NCBI GenBank assembly: GCA_037954665.1
Contig: JBBMOL010000591.1
Location: forward strand, 1 to 64,000
Source: Laguncularia racemosa
Lineage: Eukaryota; Streptophyta; Magnoliopsida; Myrtales; Combretaceae
Length of the DNA: 64,000 nt
Direction of reading: 5' to 3'
Shown here: in pieces, positions 35,774-48,109 of the stretch
Position numbering within the stretch: the stretch's first letter is position 1
How the letters are laid out: each line of letters begins with the position of its first letter
Notes under the pieces: model-generated
Database searches by the model: none
What the model was told of the DNA's origin: nothing
The model's input: the letters and a program-made list of their open reading frames with translations, nothing else
Position numbers and translations under genes: made by a program

Positions 35774-37437
35774 TTCGAGTCTAATTTTGAAATTTTTCCC
35801 TTTCCCAATCCGAACTAGACTAGACCCTATGCTCCCTCTAAATAGATTTCAAATTGAGTTAGGAATTTCGTTTGAAATTTTTTGGGGTCGCCACCCAACT
35901 TTTTTGTTAGGAAATATTGAATTAAGACTAAAGGACCCGGGTTAGTCTTAATTTGGACCACTAGTCTTTGTTATTTCCTCTTCTCATTTTTGAAAAGAGG
36001 AAAAGGGAAAAAACCCGGGGTTTCTAAGCCCCGGGGCTAACCTATTAAAAAACCTTTGGGGTTCCCCCCTAATCTTTTAAAATTGTTTTCATTTAGAAAT
36101 GTGTTTTTTTGTGTTTTCTGCTACTTTTTAAATTAAAATTTTTTGAATTATTTCAAGAAAATTTATTTTTCATTCATTTTTAGGGTTTTACCCGAAGGGG
36201 GTTCCAAAGGTACCTGCTACTCAGGATCAAACAAGCTATAGGGGGGTTTTTTTTAAAAATTTTTAAGTGTGTTTTGTAAAATTTAAAAATTTTTGAAATC
36301 TTTTTTGGGCTTTATGTTTTTAAATAAATTTTTGGGGGTTTTTTTTCTAAAAAATCAAAGCCTAAGCTTTAATTTGACTTTAAAAATGATTTTTAGGAAA
36401 AACATAAATTTTTGGATTTATTTGAAAAAAATTTATTTTTCTAAGTGATAAAACCCATTTTTATAATTTTTTAAAATTTTATTAATTTTTATGTTTTTTT
36501 ACGATTTTTCTTTTTTTTTTTTGTAATTTTTATGATTTTCTATCTTTTTTAAAGATTTTTTTTTATTTTCTAAAATTTTTTTTTAAAAAATTTTTTTAAG
36601 TTTTCATGATTTTTATATTTTTTTATGATTTTTATTGATTTTTAAAATTTTTTTGTGAATTTTTTTAAAAATTTTATCCTAAACTATTATCTATCCTATT
36701 TTGAAACTAAAGTTCTATTTTTGTTTTTTCAAAATTTTTATTTTTTTTTCTACATTTTTATTATTTTATTATTATTTTTTATTATTTTTCTATTATTTTT
36801 CTACATTATTAAATCCAAAAAAAACAAATTGCTAACATTTTCCTATTTTTAGAAAAAAAAACATAAACAAACAAAAAAAAAAATAACCAAAAAATTTAAA
36901 ATAAATAAATAATAAATAAAAATAAAATGGGAATAAAAATAAATAAATTGGAAAAATCGGGAAATCCGACTTATCGGATCCGGGTCGATGGGGCGGTCGG
37001 GTCGGGGGGGGTCGAATCGGTCGGTAAAGGGGGCGGGGAGTGCTCGTTCACGTTTTTTCCCGGGGGCCCCTTTTGCAACGGGTGGGGTTGTCGAATCCGG
37101 GGCTTCTCGGGGGTTTGTTGAATCCAATGGGGGCCCGGTTTGGGGCCCCCGATCGGGGGTTTCCCGCGTTTTTGGTTTCCTTCTTTCCTCTGATTTCTCT
37201 CCTTTCTCACTTTCTCTCAATTGTGATTTGTGTTTTGGGGGGGGGCTTCCCCCCTTCGATTCCTATTTAAAAGGCACAAAAAACCCGACTGGATAAGCTG
37301 GGGGTTTTTCCCCCGGGGATCAAAGGGGCTAATCGGTTTTTCGGTTAAAAAAAACCAACTCCGATTTGTGTAAATCCTTTATTTGTTGCGATTTGATTCC
37401 AATTAGATTAATGTTTTCTTTTTTTCTGTTAAAGGAT
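35774..37437 (-). repeat. Ogre O1: 3' LTR (LTR2), left part
   Basis: Begins CGAGTCTAATTTTG and follows the clean LTR copy to TTCTGTT at about 37430. It contains the 12-bp-arm hairpin (35920-35953). A solo LTR interrupts it; the remainder is at 39175-39711. The GC-rich segment 36960-37320 shows many false-looking G, C and T runs compared with 51240-51600. Confidence 0.75.
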
Positions 37438-39174
37438 TGATAGACCCCATTTTAACTAAACTTAATATATGAATTTGTTAATTTATTATTGATTTTAAAA
37501 GGTTTCATAAGGGGAAAAGGTATTAATTTTATTATGGGGGAAAATCGGGTTAAATGGAGTCAAGATGCTAATTCAAGAAAATTAAAAAAGTCCTTTCTAC
37601 AACTTGGAACAAAGACAAGGATTTAAAACCGCCAAAGGGAAAAAGTACATGGGCGTGTAGTTGAAGTACACGGTCGTGTACTTTTTTTTAAATTTCAACA
37701 TAAAAAAAACACTTGAAGTATAAACCCGGCCGTGTATCTGTCTGGGGAAGGAGGCTTTGTTTTGGGGGGCCCACGACCATGGTGAAAACGGGTGCTAAAA
37801 CATTTCACAAGGAAGGGGGAAATGTGGCCCTTTCCAAATAGAAGAGCCCACGACTCGGATCTGGCCTTGGGGAAACCCGTTGCTTGAAACCGTGCTAGAA
37901 GCCCTGGTCGAAGCCGGGGTTGGAAGTTGAAAGGGAAGCCCCGGGCCAAGGATGAAAAATTTGGGTGGAACATCAAACAGAGGAAAACCCACCCCCGGGA
38001 TATCTTGCCCGTTTGGGTTTAAGCTTTGTACACACTGATCCCGGGTGAAGACTTGTAGATTACCCACAGAGGGAAGGGACGGCTTGACCCCCCCGGGCCC
38101 GGGGGGTAGGGGGGTTTGGGGCCCGGCGGACGATTATTTTCTTCTCAGATTTACTTGAAAAAAGGAAAGATTTTTCTATCTTGCTAGCAAAAATCACCTC
38201 CATTCCTTTAACAAAATAAATAGAACAAACCCTAGAGGGTTTTTGTAATCTTGGATCATCTTGGGACAAAAGGAAAAAAAGGAGGGAAGCAGGCAGCTGG
38301 GAACAGAGGCTTTTATGTTTTTATTTTAAAATTTTTGTTTTTTTGAAAAAAACAAGTGTAGCTAAGTAGTTTTTTTAGCTAAAGGGGCCCCTAAAAGTTT
38401 GAAATTTCCACGAATTGTGAGATCTAATTGATTTGTATTTAATCTATTCTTTGTTTTTGGATATTCATATATTTTCTGAACTTTTTTTCCCTTATTAACT
38501 TTATTGATTGGTATGAATTAGAGCTCTTCTACTCAATTAGCAAGGAAAATATTGTCAACTAGCACGTCAAAACCTAATTGTTTGATAGTTTTAAATCTCG
38601 GGGACACGAAAACATGTTTGATTAAAAAATAGATGATCGAATTCAGGTTATTGGGGATGTATGATCTTGTTTAAATAGGTTATCTTATAATCTACTGGGG
38701 ATGAATTTTTGGGGTCTCTTTTGTTTTTAATGCTATCGTAGATTAAATCCAAGAGCTTTCTAGGGTTGTCCCAAAACGATAAGAGAAATAATCAAAGAGC
38801 TTGTTTTGGTTATCGAAGGGAAATACGGAGAGATAGGTTTTTTAGAGCTTGTTAATAACCATAACCAGTTTTTTCTAGAAATAAAAAAAGAAAACATTTG
38901 CATCGATGATCAATTCCAAAATTTTAAAAGATCTTGATTCCCTTTGGGGTAGGCTTTTTTTTAATATTTGATTTTAAAATTTTCTTGTTTCAAAAAAAAA
39001 TTTTTATTCACAAACAAAACCCCCCATTTTTTTTTTTCCCTCTTTTTTCGTTTTAAAAAGAAATACTTTTAAAACCCAAAAACTGGGGATCGCCCTAACT
39101 ACTATAAAAGCAAATCATATCATTGTCGGGGGGTAGGTTTTAAAAAAATTTTTTTTTGGGTTCGACACCCATCA
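37438..39174. mobile_element. Solo LTR with CGGCCGTG-type motifs inside O1's 3' LTR
   Basis: Starts TGATAGACCCC and ends CGACACCCATCA. The flanks AGGAT and AAAGA are error-blurred copies of AAGAT. The empty site is seen intact in the paralogous LTR (GTTGAAGATCTGTTGG near 51706). It contains TACACGGTCGTGTAC near 37670 and CCCGGCCGTGTA near 37725. No coding frame is supported. Confidence 0.7.
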
Positions 39175-39711
39175 AAAGATCTTTTGGGGGGTTTTTTGCA
39201 AAAAATCAAAACAAAAGGGCCCCAAATTTTGAATTTTTCTCTTTTGCCGGCGATCTGGGGGCCCAGGTGGGGAAAAACAAACCCCCCCCGTGCGTTCCCC
39301 CAGCAAACAGGGGTTTTTTCCAATTTTCCTGGTAAGTAAGAAAAACAAACCCCGGGGGAAAACCCCCCCCCCGTGATTCAAACCCCGCAAAAGCCCCCTG
39401 CGCCCCCTTTTTGCCCCTGGTCCGGCCCCGTTGGGGTCCCCCCTTTTTTTTTTTCAATTTCAAAAATTGCTTTTTAAAAGCAATTTGTTTTTTTATTTTT
39501 TGTTTTTTTGAAATTTAAAAAAATTTTCAAAAATTTTTTATTATTTATTTTTGCCATTTCTGAAATCTTTTTTTAAAATTGATGTTTTCCTATTTTATTT
39601 TTTTTTTTTGAATTTTTTTATTTTTTTTCCCTAAAAAAAAAAAAAAATTTGGAAAAAATTAAAAATTATTATCTTGTTTATTATTCATTCCAAGGAAAAA
39701 AGGGGGGTGTT
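39175..39711 (-). repeat. Ogre O1: 3' LTR (LTR2), right part
   Basis: Resumes at AGATCTTTTGGGGGG, matching AGATCTGTTGG (about 51711). It includes GCCGGCGATCTGGGGGCCCA (compare 51771) and the tRNA-like region at about 39360-39435. It ends near GGGGGGTGTTTA, followed by a purine tract on the minus strand. Confidence 0.7.
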
Positions 39712-41690
39712 TACCCCTCCCCCCTTTTTTTTAGTAAATTTTAAAAAACTTAACTAAAAAAGACAAGAAAGACCCATTTTTGGCCCTTTAATAGATAACC
39801 CTTTTTTTGGGGCTGGTTCCCGGCTTTTTTTTTTTTGGGGGGAAATGCCCCAAAATTTTAAAAACCCCCCCAAAAAATTTAAAAGATGGTCCTAACAATT
39901 TAGAGTAAGTTCCCCCCCCAAAAGTGCTTTATGGGCTGACTAATTGGCGATAGGAACTTTTTAAAATATAGTTTAAAAGGGGAAAGATGGGGGGAAAACA
40001 TCAGATCAACCTGGGAAAAAAAAATTTTCCCTTAAATTTCCCCTTATGAGGGCCCCCCCTTTAAAAACAAAAAGCGTCTTGTTAACAAAGCAATTTTTTG
40101 GAAAAATTTTTTTCGAAAAGTGCCCCAGAGTTGACAAATGGGGGGACTAAAAGTCCCCCTTATGGCCTTTTTAAAAACCAAAAATTTTTTTGGAAAAAGT
40201 CCCAAATTTTGGGCCCTGACAACCCTTTTTAAAAAGAGTTCCAAAAACCCCCCTTTGTTTTTTAAAATTTTTAGGGGGGGTTTTTTTGGGGTTTTTTTTT
40301 TTTTTGTTTTTTTTGGGGGCCCTTATGGCTGACCTTGAGAACGTTTTTTTAAAAAGGGCCCCATCTTGGGCTAAAAAAACCCCTTGGTAGGGGTTCCTCA
40401 AAAAGTGCCCTTTTTAGCTGACCTTAAAAGGGGGGGGTTTTTTTTTGGGAAAGTCCCCACTTGGGCTGCCCTAACCTTTTAAAAAATTTTTTTTGAATTG
40501 TCTTAAAAAGTGCCCTTATGAGCTGACCTTGAGAAAATTTTTTTAGGAAATCCCCATTTTTGGGCCCGGGAAAAACCAGGATAGAGTTGTTAAAAAAGTC
40601 CCCCAAAGGGCTAACTATGAGAAAAAATTTTGGGGGAAAAGGGTCCCCCTTTTGGGGCCCCGACTAACCTATGGTAGAGTGTAAAAAAAACCCCCCTTTA
40701 TGAGCTGACCTTGAGAACGGATTTTTGGGAAATCCCCTTTTTGGGGGCTGACTAACCTATGAAAAAATTGATTGAACGTCTCAAAAATCCCTTTAAAGAG
40801 CTGCCCTTGAAAACAGATTTTTAAGAAAGTCCCCACCCTTTGGGGCTGACTAACCGGGATAAGTTTTTCTCAAAAAGTGCCCTTAAGGGGGGGGCCCTTT
40901 TGAAAAACAATTTTTGGGGGAAAAAGGCCCCCATCTTGGGCGACTCCCCAAAGATAAAAATGATATCTCAAAAAGGTGCCCCCTATGAGCAAACCTTGAG
41001 AAAATTTTGGGGGAAAAAGTGCACATCTTGGGCTGACAAAACCTAAAAAAAAATAAATTTCAAAAAGGGTGCCTTTATAGGTCCTTAGAAAAGACCTAGG
41101 GAAGTGCCCCTTTTTTGGGGGCTGCAAAACCCCAAATTTAAAAAGGGAAAGTTAGACAAGTCCCCCAAATATGGGCAAAATCATCTTATGCTTCAAAAAA
41201 GTTTTTTACCGACTGGGGCTAAATGATGTGATACCCTTTTATGAAAATGATAATTTTTTATTTAAATAAAGCTTGTCATTTTAAACGGGGGCAGCCCCAA
41301 ACAACCCAACCTTGGGCTAGTTTTTTCTTTCTTCTCTTTTTCTTTTCTTGACACGGGTTTAAAATTTTTTATTTTTTCCCTTTTTTTTTTATCCAAAAAA
41401 CTCTTTTTTAGGGGAAAACTCCCCTTTAAAAAAATTTTTTGTTTTTAATTTTCTCAAAGTAATGGGAACTATTTACCAAATATATTGAGAAAATTTTTTT
41501 CATTTAGGTTTATCTTTTTTGGCAAGGGGGGGGAAAAATTGGGTTTTGGATATTTGTTAAAGGTTTCGAATTGATTTTAAATTTTTGACCATTTAGGGAA
41601 TTAACTTTTTGTAAAAAGTAAAAAAATCGACTCAACGAAATTCCCAAACAAAAATGGTTTTTAAAAACTTTGGGGAAAATTTAAATTTTC
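39712..41690 (-). repeat. Ogre O1: 3' UTR with degraded tandem array
   Basis: From about 40330 to 41190 the sequence repeats units with AAAGTGCCC, GGGCTGAC, TAACC and CCTTGAGAAC in the order seen in the clean O2 array at 52640-53680. The copy is full of added homopolymer bases. The leading part (39750-39960) matches the O2 3' UTR at 52270-52480. There are no genes; frames at 40044-40401 are repeat artefacts. Confidence 0.7.
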
Positions 41691-42560
41691 CCCCTTTTTT
41701 AAGGGGGTACATTTAAAAACCCCAATTGGGGTTTTAAAGGGGTCCCCCAATTTGGACCACCCCTTTGAGTTAATTCAAAGCCCCTTCCCGACAAACCTTT
41801 TTCACTACATAAGGGCCTTCGTATTTGGGGTGATTTTTTTCGGATTTTTGGATTCGGGAGAACCTCCTTTAAACTAACCCCCCCTTTTTTAATTTGAGGT
41901 CCATCTTCCCTTTTTAAATGCTCGGCCCTTCTTTTTTGGGGAAAAACTGCCCCTGACATAATGCGGTAAGTCTTCTTTTATAAAACAGATTCAGTTTTCA
42001 AGCTTCTTTCCTTTCCCAATTTTGTTTTGGCTAGCTGGTTTCTGACGGGGTTTTTGAGTGAAAGGGTTTTTTAACTTCAACTGGTTTGCAATTTTCTTTC
42101 CCCTATCCCCCTGGTAAGGGAGCTCAGAAATGTTCTTATTGAAGTCCTATAAGCCAGAAGCAAAGGGGTTTAAAATTTTTGTGCCAAAATTTGAAAATTT
42201 TGCTTTTTTCCCCGAAAACTTCTTTTATATTTTTTGTTACTGCTTCACTGCCCCATTCATTTGAGGTCGGGGGGATTGGGAAATTTTTGTGTTTTTTGGG
42301 GGAAATTTTTGACAAAAACCTGTCATCGATTTGTTTTTGAGATTGGTACCGTTTTTCAGTGTGATCGACTAGGAACCCATATGGGGGGATTAATTTTCCC
42401 CTTTTTAAGAAGCAATATTACCCTTTTGTGACATTGGTATATGATTAAACTTTTACCCTTTGTGAAGTATCAATCGCTACTATATGAATCTGGGGCCGTT
42501 AGATGTTGTGGGGGTGATCGGCCTATTTGCGTTTCCCCCACATGGAGAAAAAGGGCCCGG
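41691..42560 (-). pseudogene. Ogre O1: integrase, C-terminal part (poor sequence)
   Basis: Follows O2 54175-55030 in order: the end of the protein (compare PINTDAVKMYY) near 41700, and the ACATAATGCGGTAAGTCTTC block at 41957. The catalytic region is near 42240-42420, where ACCTGTCATCGATTTG and GGTACCGTTTTTCAGTGTGA correspond to the IITDNGTNL stretch. Frames cannot be trusted. The catalytic core is recognisable only by comparison with O2. Confidence 0.65.
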
Positions 42561-43290
42561 GGGCTGAAAACCCAAGGGGGACTCGTTGGGGGGAGCATTT
42601 AAACCTTTTTTTGGGGCTTGAAAAAAATTTAAAGGCCCTTTCGTTTTTTTTAACTTCGGCCCCCGTTAATGGTATGATCAGGGGGCTATGCATTAAAATA
42701 TTCTGAGTTCTCGGGGGTAGTAAAGTTTTCCCTTTGAATTCCCAATTAGCTCTCTCAATTTTTGATGAACGGTCCCGGTTTGGGGTTTTTTTAGTCTTGT
42801 GTTCCCCCTCTTGTCTTAGTTGATGACGATGAATCCCATAATTTAAAAACCGGTTTCCCCATTTGACAGGCCCATTTTGAGGCCAAGAAACAGCTTCATA
42901 TTCGCGTTTTTTTGGTAGGGGGAAATGAAAGCCTCGCTGGGGGGAAATTTTGGTCCTCTGGGATTCAATACTCCCAACCCCAAACCCCGAAACTTTGGCG
43001 GCCCCACGAAAACAGTTTCCATTTAGCATTTGCTCTACCCAAAAAGTCTTTTTAGGGGCTTTTCCAGTAAATATTTCACCGGGAAATTGGGCCTGTAGTA
43101 CTTGGGATCGTCTCGACAGGGTGTTCTCCCAATTTGATCGGCCAAGGCTTGCCCTTTCATTGATTTGATTTACGTATGTGATGTCGAACTCAGATAAGCA
43201 TTTGCCACTTAAGATTCTCCCTATCAAGGTTGGTTTTTTTCTCCAAGTTTTCAAGGGATCAAGTCTTGTCAGCAGCTCGATTGGTAGTAA
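42561..43290 (-). pseudogene. Ogre O1: RNase H pair, with internal deletion toward integrase
   Basis: The minus strand starts with KPTLIGRILSG and SEFDITYVNQINERAS, equivalent to the end of RNase H 1 in O2. It then runs through a scrambled second RNase H. Near 42630-42650 the sequence jumps from the block after the second RNase H (AACTTCGGCCCCCGTTA) to the block near the end of the integrase zinc finger (GGAGCATTTAAACC). About 370 bp present in O2 (roughly 55120-55490), including the HHCC finger, are missing. The single long 243-codon frame here is accidental. Confidence 0.6.
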
Positions 43291-44470
43291 AGGGGGTTAT
43301 TGCCCTTTGTCGATGCATGACCTAAATTTAAGCATAACACGTCTTCTCCACCTCTGGTACCTCTTTTCCCCCTCTGGAACTTCTTGCTCAGATAATATAT
43401 GGAACGCTCTCTTCCCTCGTCATCTTTCTGCCCCAACACACATCCCATGGATTCAGGGGGTATAGTGGGGTAAGGAAAAAAGGGCTTTCCTTGCTTCGGG
43501 ACTATCAAGACCCGGAGGTTTTATAAATACCTTTGATTGTCTTGAAAGCCTCTTCGCATTCATCGTCCCATTCTATTGTGGCGTTCTTCTTCAACAGACG
43601 GAATAGTGGTCGGCATTTGTCGGTGAGTTGTGAGAAAAAAAGAGCTATATAATTTAATCTTCCCAATAAGCTTCTTACTTCTTTAACGGAGCGTGGGGAA
43701 GGTATTTAATTTGGACTTTACCTTGTCAGGGCATTTTAATGCCCTCCTGGCTTATGACAAACCCTAACAATTTCCCCGTCTGACCCCGAAAGTACATTTT
43801 TCTAGGTTTAACTTGAGTTGGAATTTTTTTTCAGTCGTTTAAACAATTTTCCCCAAGATATCTATATGGCTTTCCCTTTTTTGGATTTGGCTATCATTCG
43901 TCGACATATACTTCAACCTCTCGATGCATCATGTCGTGAAGTATTGCGACCATGCTCTCTGATACTTGCCCCCGACATTTTTCAAACCGAAGGGCATGAC
44001 TTTGTAACAGAAAGTTCCCCATGTTTGATGAAAGTTTGTTTTGGTTTTATCTTCTTCACCTTTTTATTTGATTATATCCTGAGAAACCGTCCAGAATGAG
44101 AAGAGATGGTTTCCTGCAGTGTTGTCTACTAAAAACATCAATGTGAGGTAGGGGGAAGTTATCCTTTAGCGTAGCTTTGGTTTAAGCCTGGAAGTTTACG
44201 CATACGCGTACTTTTCTGTTCTTTTTTCATGATGGGGACTATATTTGTCCCATCGGGTAGTCGGAACTCAATGAACCTTATTCTAGCAGTTTTCTTGACT
44301 TCTTCTTTGATTTTTAGTAAATGTCCCCTAAATCTTTTCATTTTTGTTTTTTAGGTTTGACATCTTCCCTTTTGGGAAGCCTGTGAATTACTATTGATTG
44401 GTCTAACCCTGACATGTCACCATATGACCAGGGAAACACATCTGCAAAAATTTTTTAAAAGCTCGGTTTT
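43291..44470 (-). pseudogene. Ogre O1: reverse transcriptase
   Basis: Parallel to O2 56318-57300. The minus strand shows PESMGCVLGQKDDEGRERS near 43380-43460, the RT thumb near 43600-43700, and MPFGLKN near 43985. The catalytic site near 43900 reads Y-V-D then a one-base slip, consistent with YVDD before the slip. The entry region with the KEEVKKTARIRFIE block is at 44270-44320. Sequence quality improves right of about 43500. Frameshifts remain, so no product is expected. Confidence 0.75.
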
Positions 44471-44870
44471 CTCACGTTTTTGCCGGTACTCAAACATTCC
44501 CGATTTTTTAGGTTTTTTGGGTTTTCCTGCTTCCTGATTTACTGTCTCCCACAGGCTCGTCGATCAAGATTCCGCTTTGTTCATGTTTTAGCCAATTTTC
44601 TTGTATTATTTTGGTCTAAGATATCGCCTTCAACAACTGATCCAGCAGTGTTGGAAACGATATCAGTATTTTTACTTTCTATTTGCGAAATTCCTAATGT
44701 TCGATGGTAGGAGATTTAGTAACATAAAAATGAAAGCATATTTTATAAGAACAAACCAATTCAATTTGACAAAGAGTCTCAAATAAAATTTGTTTAATAA
44801 AATTTTTTTCTACTTTTAGCAACCTACGCTAAATGAAAGGATAACAAAACCAATTGTTCAAGCCGGATGC
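44471..44870 (-). other. Ogre O1: linker between protease and RT
   Basis: Holds the coding linker (compare ADVFAWSYGDMPGLDQS in O2, near 44400-44430 here) and a TA-rich stretch at 44700-44830. The latter aligns with the candidate intron of O2. The donor side TAG-GTTGC is kept, but the acceptor reads ACTAAATC where O2 has CCCAGATC, so splicing would be lost. Confidence 0.5.
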
Positions 44871-45600
44871 TGGTGGACGTGCGGGGGTTGATTTCCCTTG
44901 GCTGTCGTCCTCTTTATTTATTCGAGCTCTTGAACGATGTTTGCCTTTCGGAAGATTGTTGGGAGGTGGGATGCATATCTGGGTGTCGATCAGTTTCCCC
45001 TTATTCTGCCTTTGACACCTTTTGTTTGCGCTTCTTCTGCGGCCGTAGGAATGTACCTCAGTCTAAACGTCCCATGCTGCCCCTCTTTAAACTGATGCCC
45101 GCCTTGCTGGTTACCATTGTTCACTTCATTGAAAATCTGCAGCCCCAGGTCTTTGAACCCTCTTCCCCAATATAAGGTATGGCAGTCTCTTTGTATATGG
45201 CGTAATCCTGTTCGCCTAGTACCGTGACTATCTGCCCGCTTGCAATGAACTTGACCCTTTGTGTGAGACTAGAGGGGATGGCTCCAACAGCAAGTTATCC
45301 AGGGTCGTCCCAAAAGCAAGTTAAAAGACCTTGGGATGTCGAGGACCTGGAAGGAGATGTGAATACTTGTGGATCGATTTCCACGTAGGTTCACCTCTCC
45401 CACTATGTCTCTCTTTGACCCGTCGAAGGCTCTGACCACCGTGAAGCTAGGTTTTATGTTGCTTGGATCAAACCCCAAATAAATCGAGCGTTGCCAATGG
45501 GCAAACGTTGAGGGATGATCCATTGTCAATGAGTACCCGGGAGACAATGGTGTCGTTGCACCTGACCACTATGAACAGTGGTTTGGTATGTTGGTTTCCC
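44871..45600 (-). pseudogene. Ogre O1: protease
   Basis: The minus strand encodes the retropepsin region with RVLIDNGSS-type active site near 45510-45540 (D-N-G triplet as in O2). It then gives GFDPSNIKPSFTVVRAFDGS and DIVGEVNLRG (45269-45490), then VLDIPRSFNLLLGRPWIT near 45290-45340, the flap-to-second-core segment. The end (GxGYIP-type) is near 45040. Several slips are visible. Confidence 0.75.
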
Positions 45601-47819
45601 CCTCTTCTCCTAGTTCTTCCGGAGAGAAGGCTATCTGGTCCATTGGAAGATGGAGTCCGCCACGTAACCTATCTTGTTTGTAGCGATACCTTCCGGGACT
45701 TGAATCTTTTTCAGCGCTTTAAAGAGTGCTTCCCTATGGGGCTCGGATGTTGTGAGAAGGCCCATGAGTGAATTTGTGTTGGAACTTTATTTAATTTTCC
45801 ATGATCTTGTATTCACTAGCCTTGACCATCTTTGTAAATGCAGCAAGTCCCCCTTCCTCTTCTTCTCCTTTCTCCACATTGGGTTCTTCAGTCGGGCTTT
45901 TATACTTTGGATCGTATAATCTCCCAGAGCGGGTGATCCTCCCACTATAGGAGGTTGCTCTTGTTCGAGGGCTCGATAGTCGAACGGTGCAGCCTTGTAA
46001 TTCTCTACCGGTATCGGGACATTGAATACATTTTCTTTTTCTTGGGATTTGTACCTCAGCTGATTGTCCCTCATAGCACTGTATAACCCTGGGGCTTTGG
46101 ATGAGAATTGATCATGTTTATAGCCTTCCCTTCTTCCTTTGACGGGTTGTCTTCCTTCTCAAATTCCGGCCCCCATCCACTAGGCGGCCCTTGCTTGGTC
46201 GGGATATAAGAATAGTTTTACCAAATACTGAAATCTCTTACGTGATTCTCCCAAAGTGCCGACCGTTGGGTCTCCGGCTAACCATCTTCTTTTAATGTGT
46301 GCTTTTGGTGTTTCTTCTGGAGCTTGGTGGGATTGCTTCTTCTGTTTCTCCGTCGGATTCTGCTTAGGGGCTTCTTTGGGAGTCGACTCCTCAGATGTGA
46401 TCATATTAATGGTGGGCTTATGATTGGGCAGTGGGTTGGTGTTTATATTGGGTGCTGGCGCGTTCACGAAATCCAGCTGGATGATGCTTGCATCAATTAG
46501 TCTTGGATCTTATGCCGGAGCCTCTAGCACCTATCTGTAGAATGCCCCTCCTGACCCATGTGGTAGTCACATTTGAGGTTTGAGTTGAAGTTCTTGGGCC
46601 TTACCGGTCATTGGGGAGCTCAAAACTGATCAAGTTGTCTGCCCTCAACCGAGCGAAGGGCCTGATTGAGCGGTACGCGATTGGAGTGAACTGCTTTGGG
46701 GCCCTGATGGCCTGGGCGTGACCTGTCGTGGGTTGTTGGGCTGGATATTCGTGGTCTGGAATGTCATACGAGTCCTAGATTTTTCTGCCTTACCGGAGTG
46801 GACTGTGCTGACAGTGGACTCTTTAGCTCTGTTTCCTCCTAAAGGCCTTGTGTCGGTGTGACCCTAGGAGGCTCCATTGTTTGGAGTCTGCCGGTGGTGA
46901 TGGCATTCTCAATCCTGCATCTCGCAGCCACTACCTCTGCAAAACTGGATGAGGTCTGGCCACCAGGTGTGAAAAGTAGGTCTTGTCCAGGGTATTGACA
47001 AATATGGATGTCAATTCCTTTTCAAGTATCGGGGTTGCTACCCTGGCGGCCTGGGCTCTCCAGCGCTGAGCATACTCCTTGAACGACTCAGCATGTCTCT
47101 TCCGGAGACTCCCCAGATCGATTACAAATGGGGCGACTTCGATATTGAACTTATATTGGTCATAAAACGCCCGGGCTAGCTTCTCGCAGGTATTGACAGT
47201 TTTGAAGTCTAGGTGGGCATACCAGACTAGTGCAGGGCCTGTTTAGGCTGTCTTGGAATGTCTGGAGCATGAGTTGGTCGTATTGAGCATACTTGCTCAT
47301 TTTCCGAGCATATAGCCTGGTATGCATTTTGGGGCAGCCGGTCCCATCCATACTTTTCAAACTCTGGGGTCTTGAACTTTTCAGGGTATATCTCTTCCCT
47401 GTATGCTGGCAGATTGGTGATTCCGGCCTGTTCAAAACCATCAGGGCCTTCAATGGTTTTCATCTTGTCATGGAGCTGCTGGAAGAGTCGCTTCTCTATC
47501 TCCTTCTGCCTCTCTTCCATCTCCCTTTTCAGGTGGTCAGAGGTTGGCCTCTGGTTGACCTTTGTCTCATATTCAAAGGGCGGGTTAAGGTGGGAATTGA
47601 TCTCTTCATATTCCGGAGGCTGTCCCTCCACTGCTTTTCCCTTTCTGGCCCCTGAATACTCTTCCTGGTTGGTTGAGTGTTGCGCAGGAGGCCGATGCTT
47701 TCAGTTAAGAGGTGAACCTGGGCAGCCAGTTGTTGGACTGTTTGTTCTAGGGACATGATCCGAGAGTCCGAGGCAGCTTCAGCATTGGCGTTGTTGCGGT
47801 TGTCACTACTGTTGGCCAT
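45601..47819 (-). pseudogene. Ogre O1: gag
   Basis: Starts at ATG 47819 with MANSSDNRNNANAEAASDSR and a coiled-coil-like stretch (LEQTVQQLAAQVHLLTES). 47227-47631 gives the linker and FKTPEFEKYGWD. 47160-47453 gives CPKMHTRLYARKMSKYAQYD and LMLQTFQDSL, the Gag core of Ogre/Tat elements. The tail at 46180-46467 (ITSEESTPKEAP) and 45787-46074 match O2 gag at 62765-63595. At least three frameshifts break it. The S2 target site is empty in this copy (about 45660-45690). Confidence 0.8.
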
Positions 47820-48109
47820 TCTTGTTCTTGAGTGTGTGAGAACTGGACTTCTAGGAGGGTTCGGTTGCTTGGAAGCTATTTTGATACCTGGACGCGCATT
47901 TTGTTTTTTTTTTTTTGTTTTAGTGTAATGTATGCAAAATGATATGCATGTGTCACGCGGATGCTAAAAATAAAAGGGTTGACAACTGATTGACAATGTA
48001 ATATTGAAACTTTACTTTTATTCATATTGAAAATTTTGGAGTTCGATAGTCAAAATAAAAGATTACAAATAATGATCTATTTCCTAGCTCTTTTAGTCTT
48101 CTTTTATGG
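47820..48109 (-). other. Ogre O1: spacer between ORF1 and gag
   Basis: About 290 bp, AT-rich, with a T run (47911-47923) and no coding frame. It separates the stop of ORF1 from the gag ATG at 47819. Confidence 0.6.

Noticed and set aside
36849..37296. GC-rich frames on both strands of the Ogre LTR (65-123 codons)
   Set aside because: They lie in the GC-rich part of LTR2, differ from the clean LTR by error-type runs, and show no conserved protein.
42523..43254. A 243-codon open frame on the minus strand
   Set aside because: Its start matches the end of Ogre RNase H and the rest is the second RNase H and integrase read in shifting frames. The openness is an accident of base errors.
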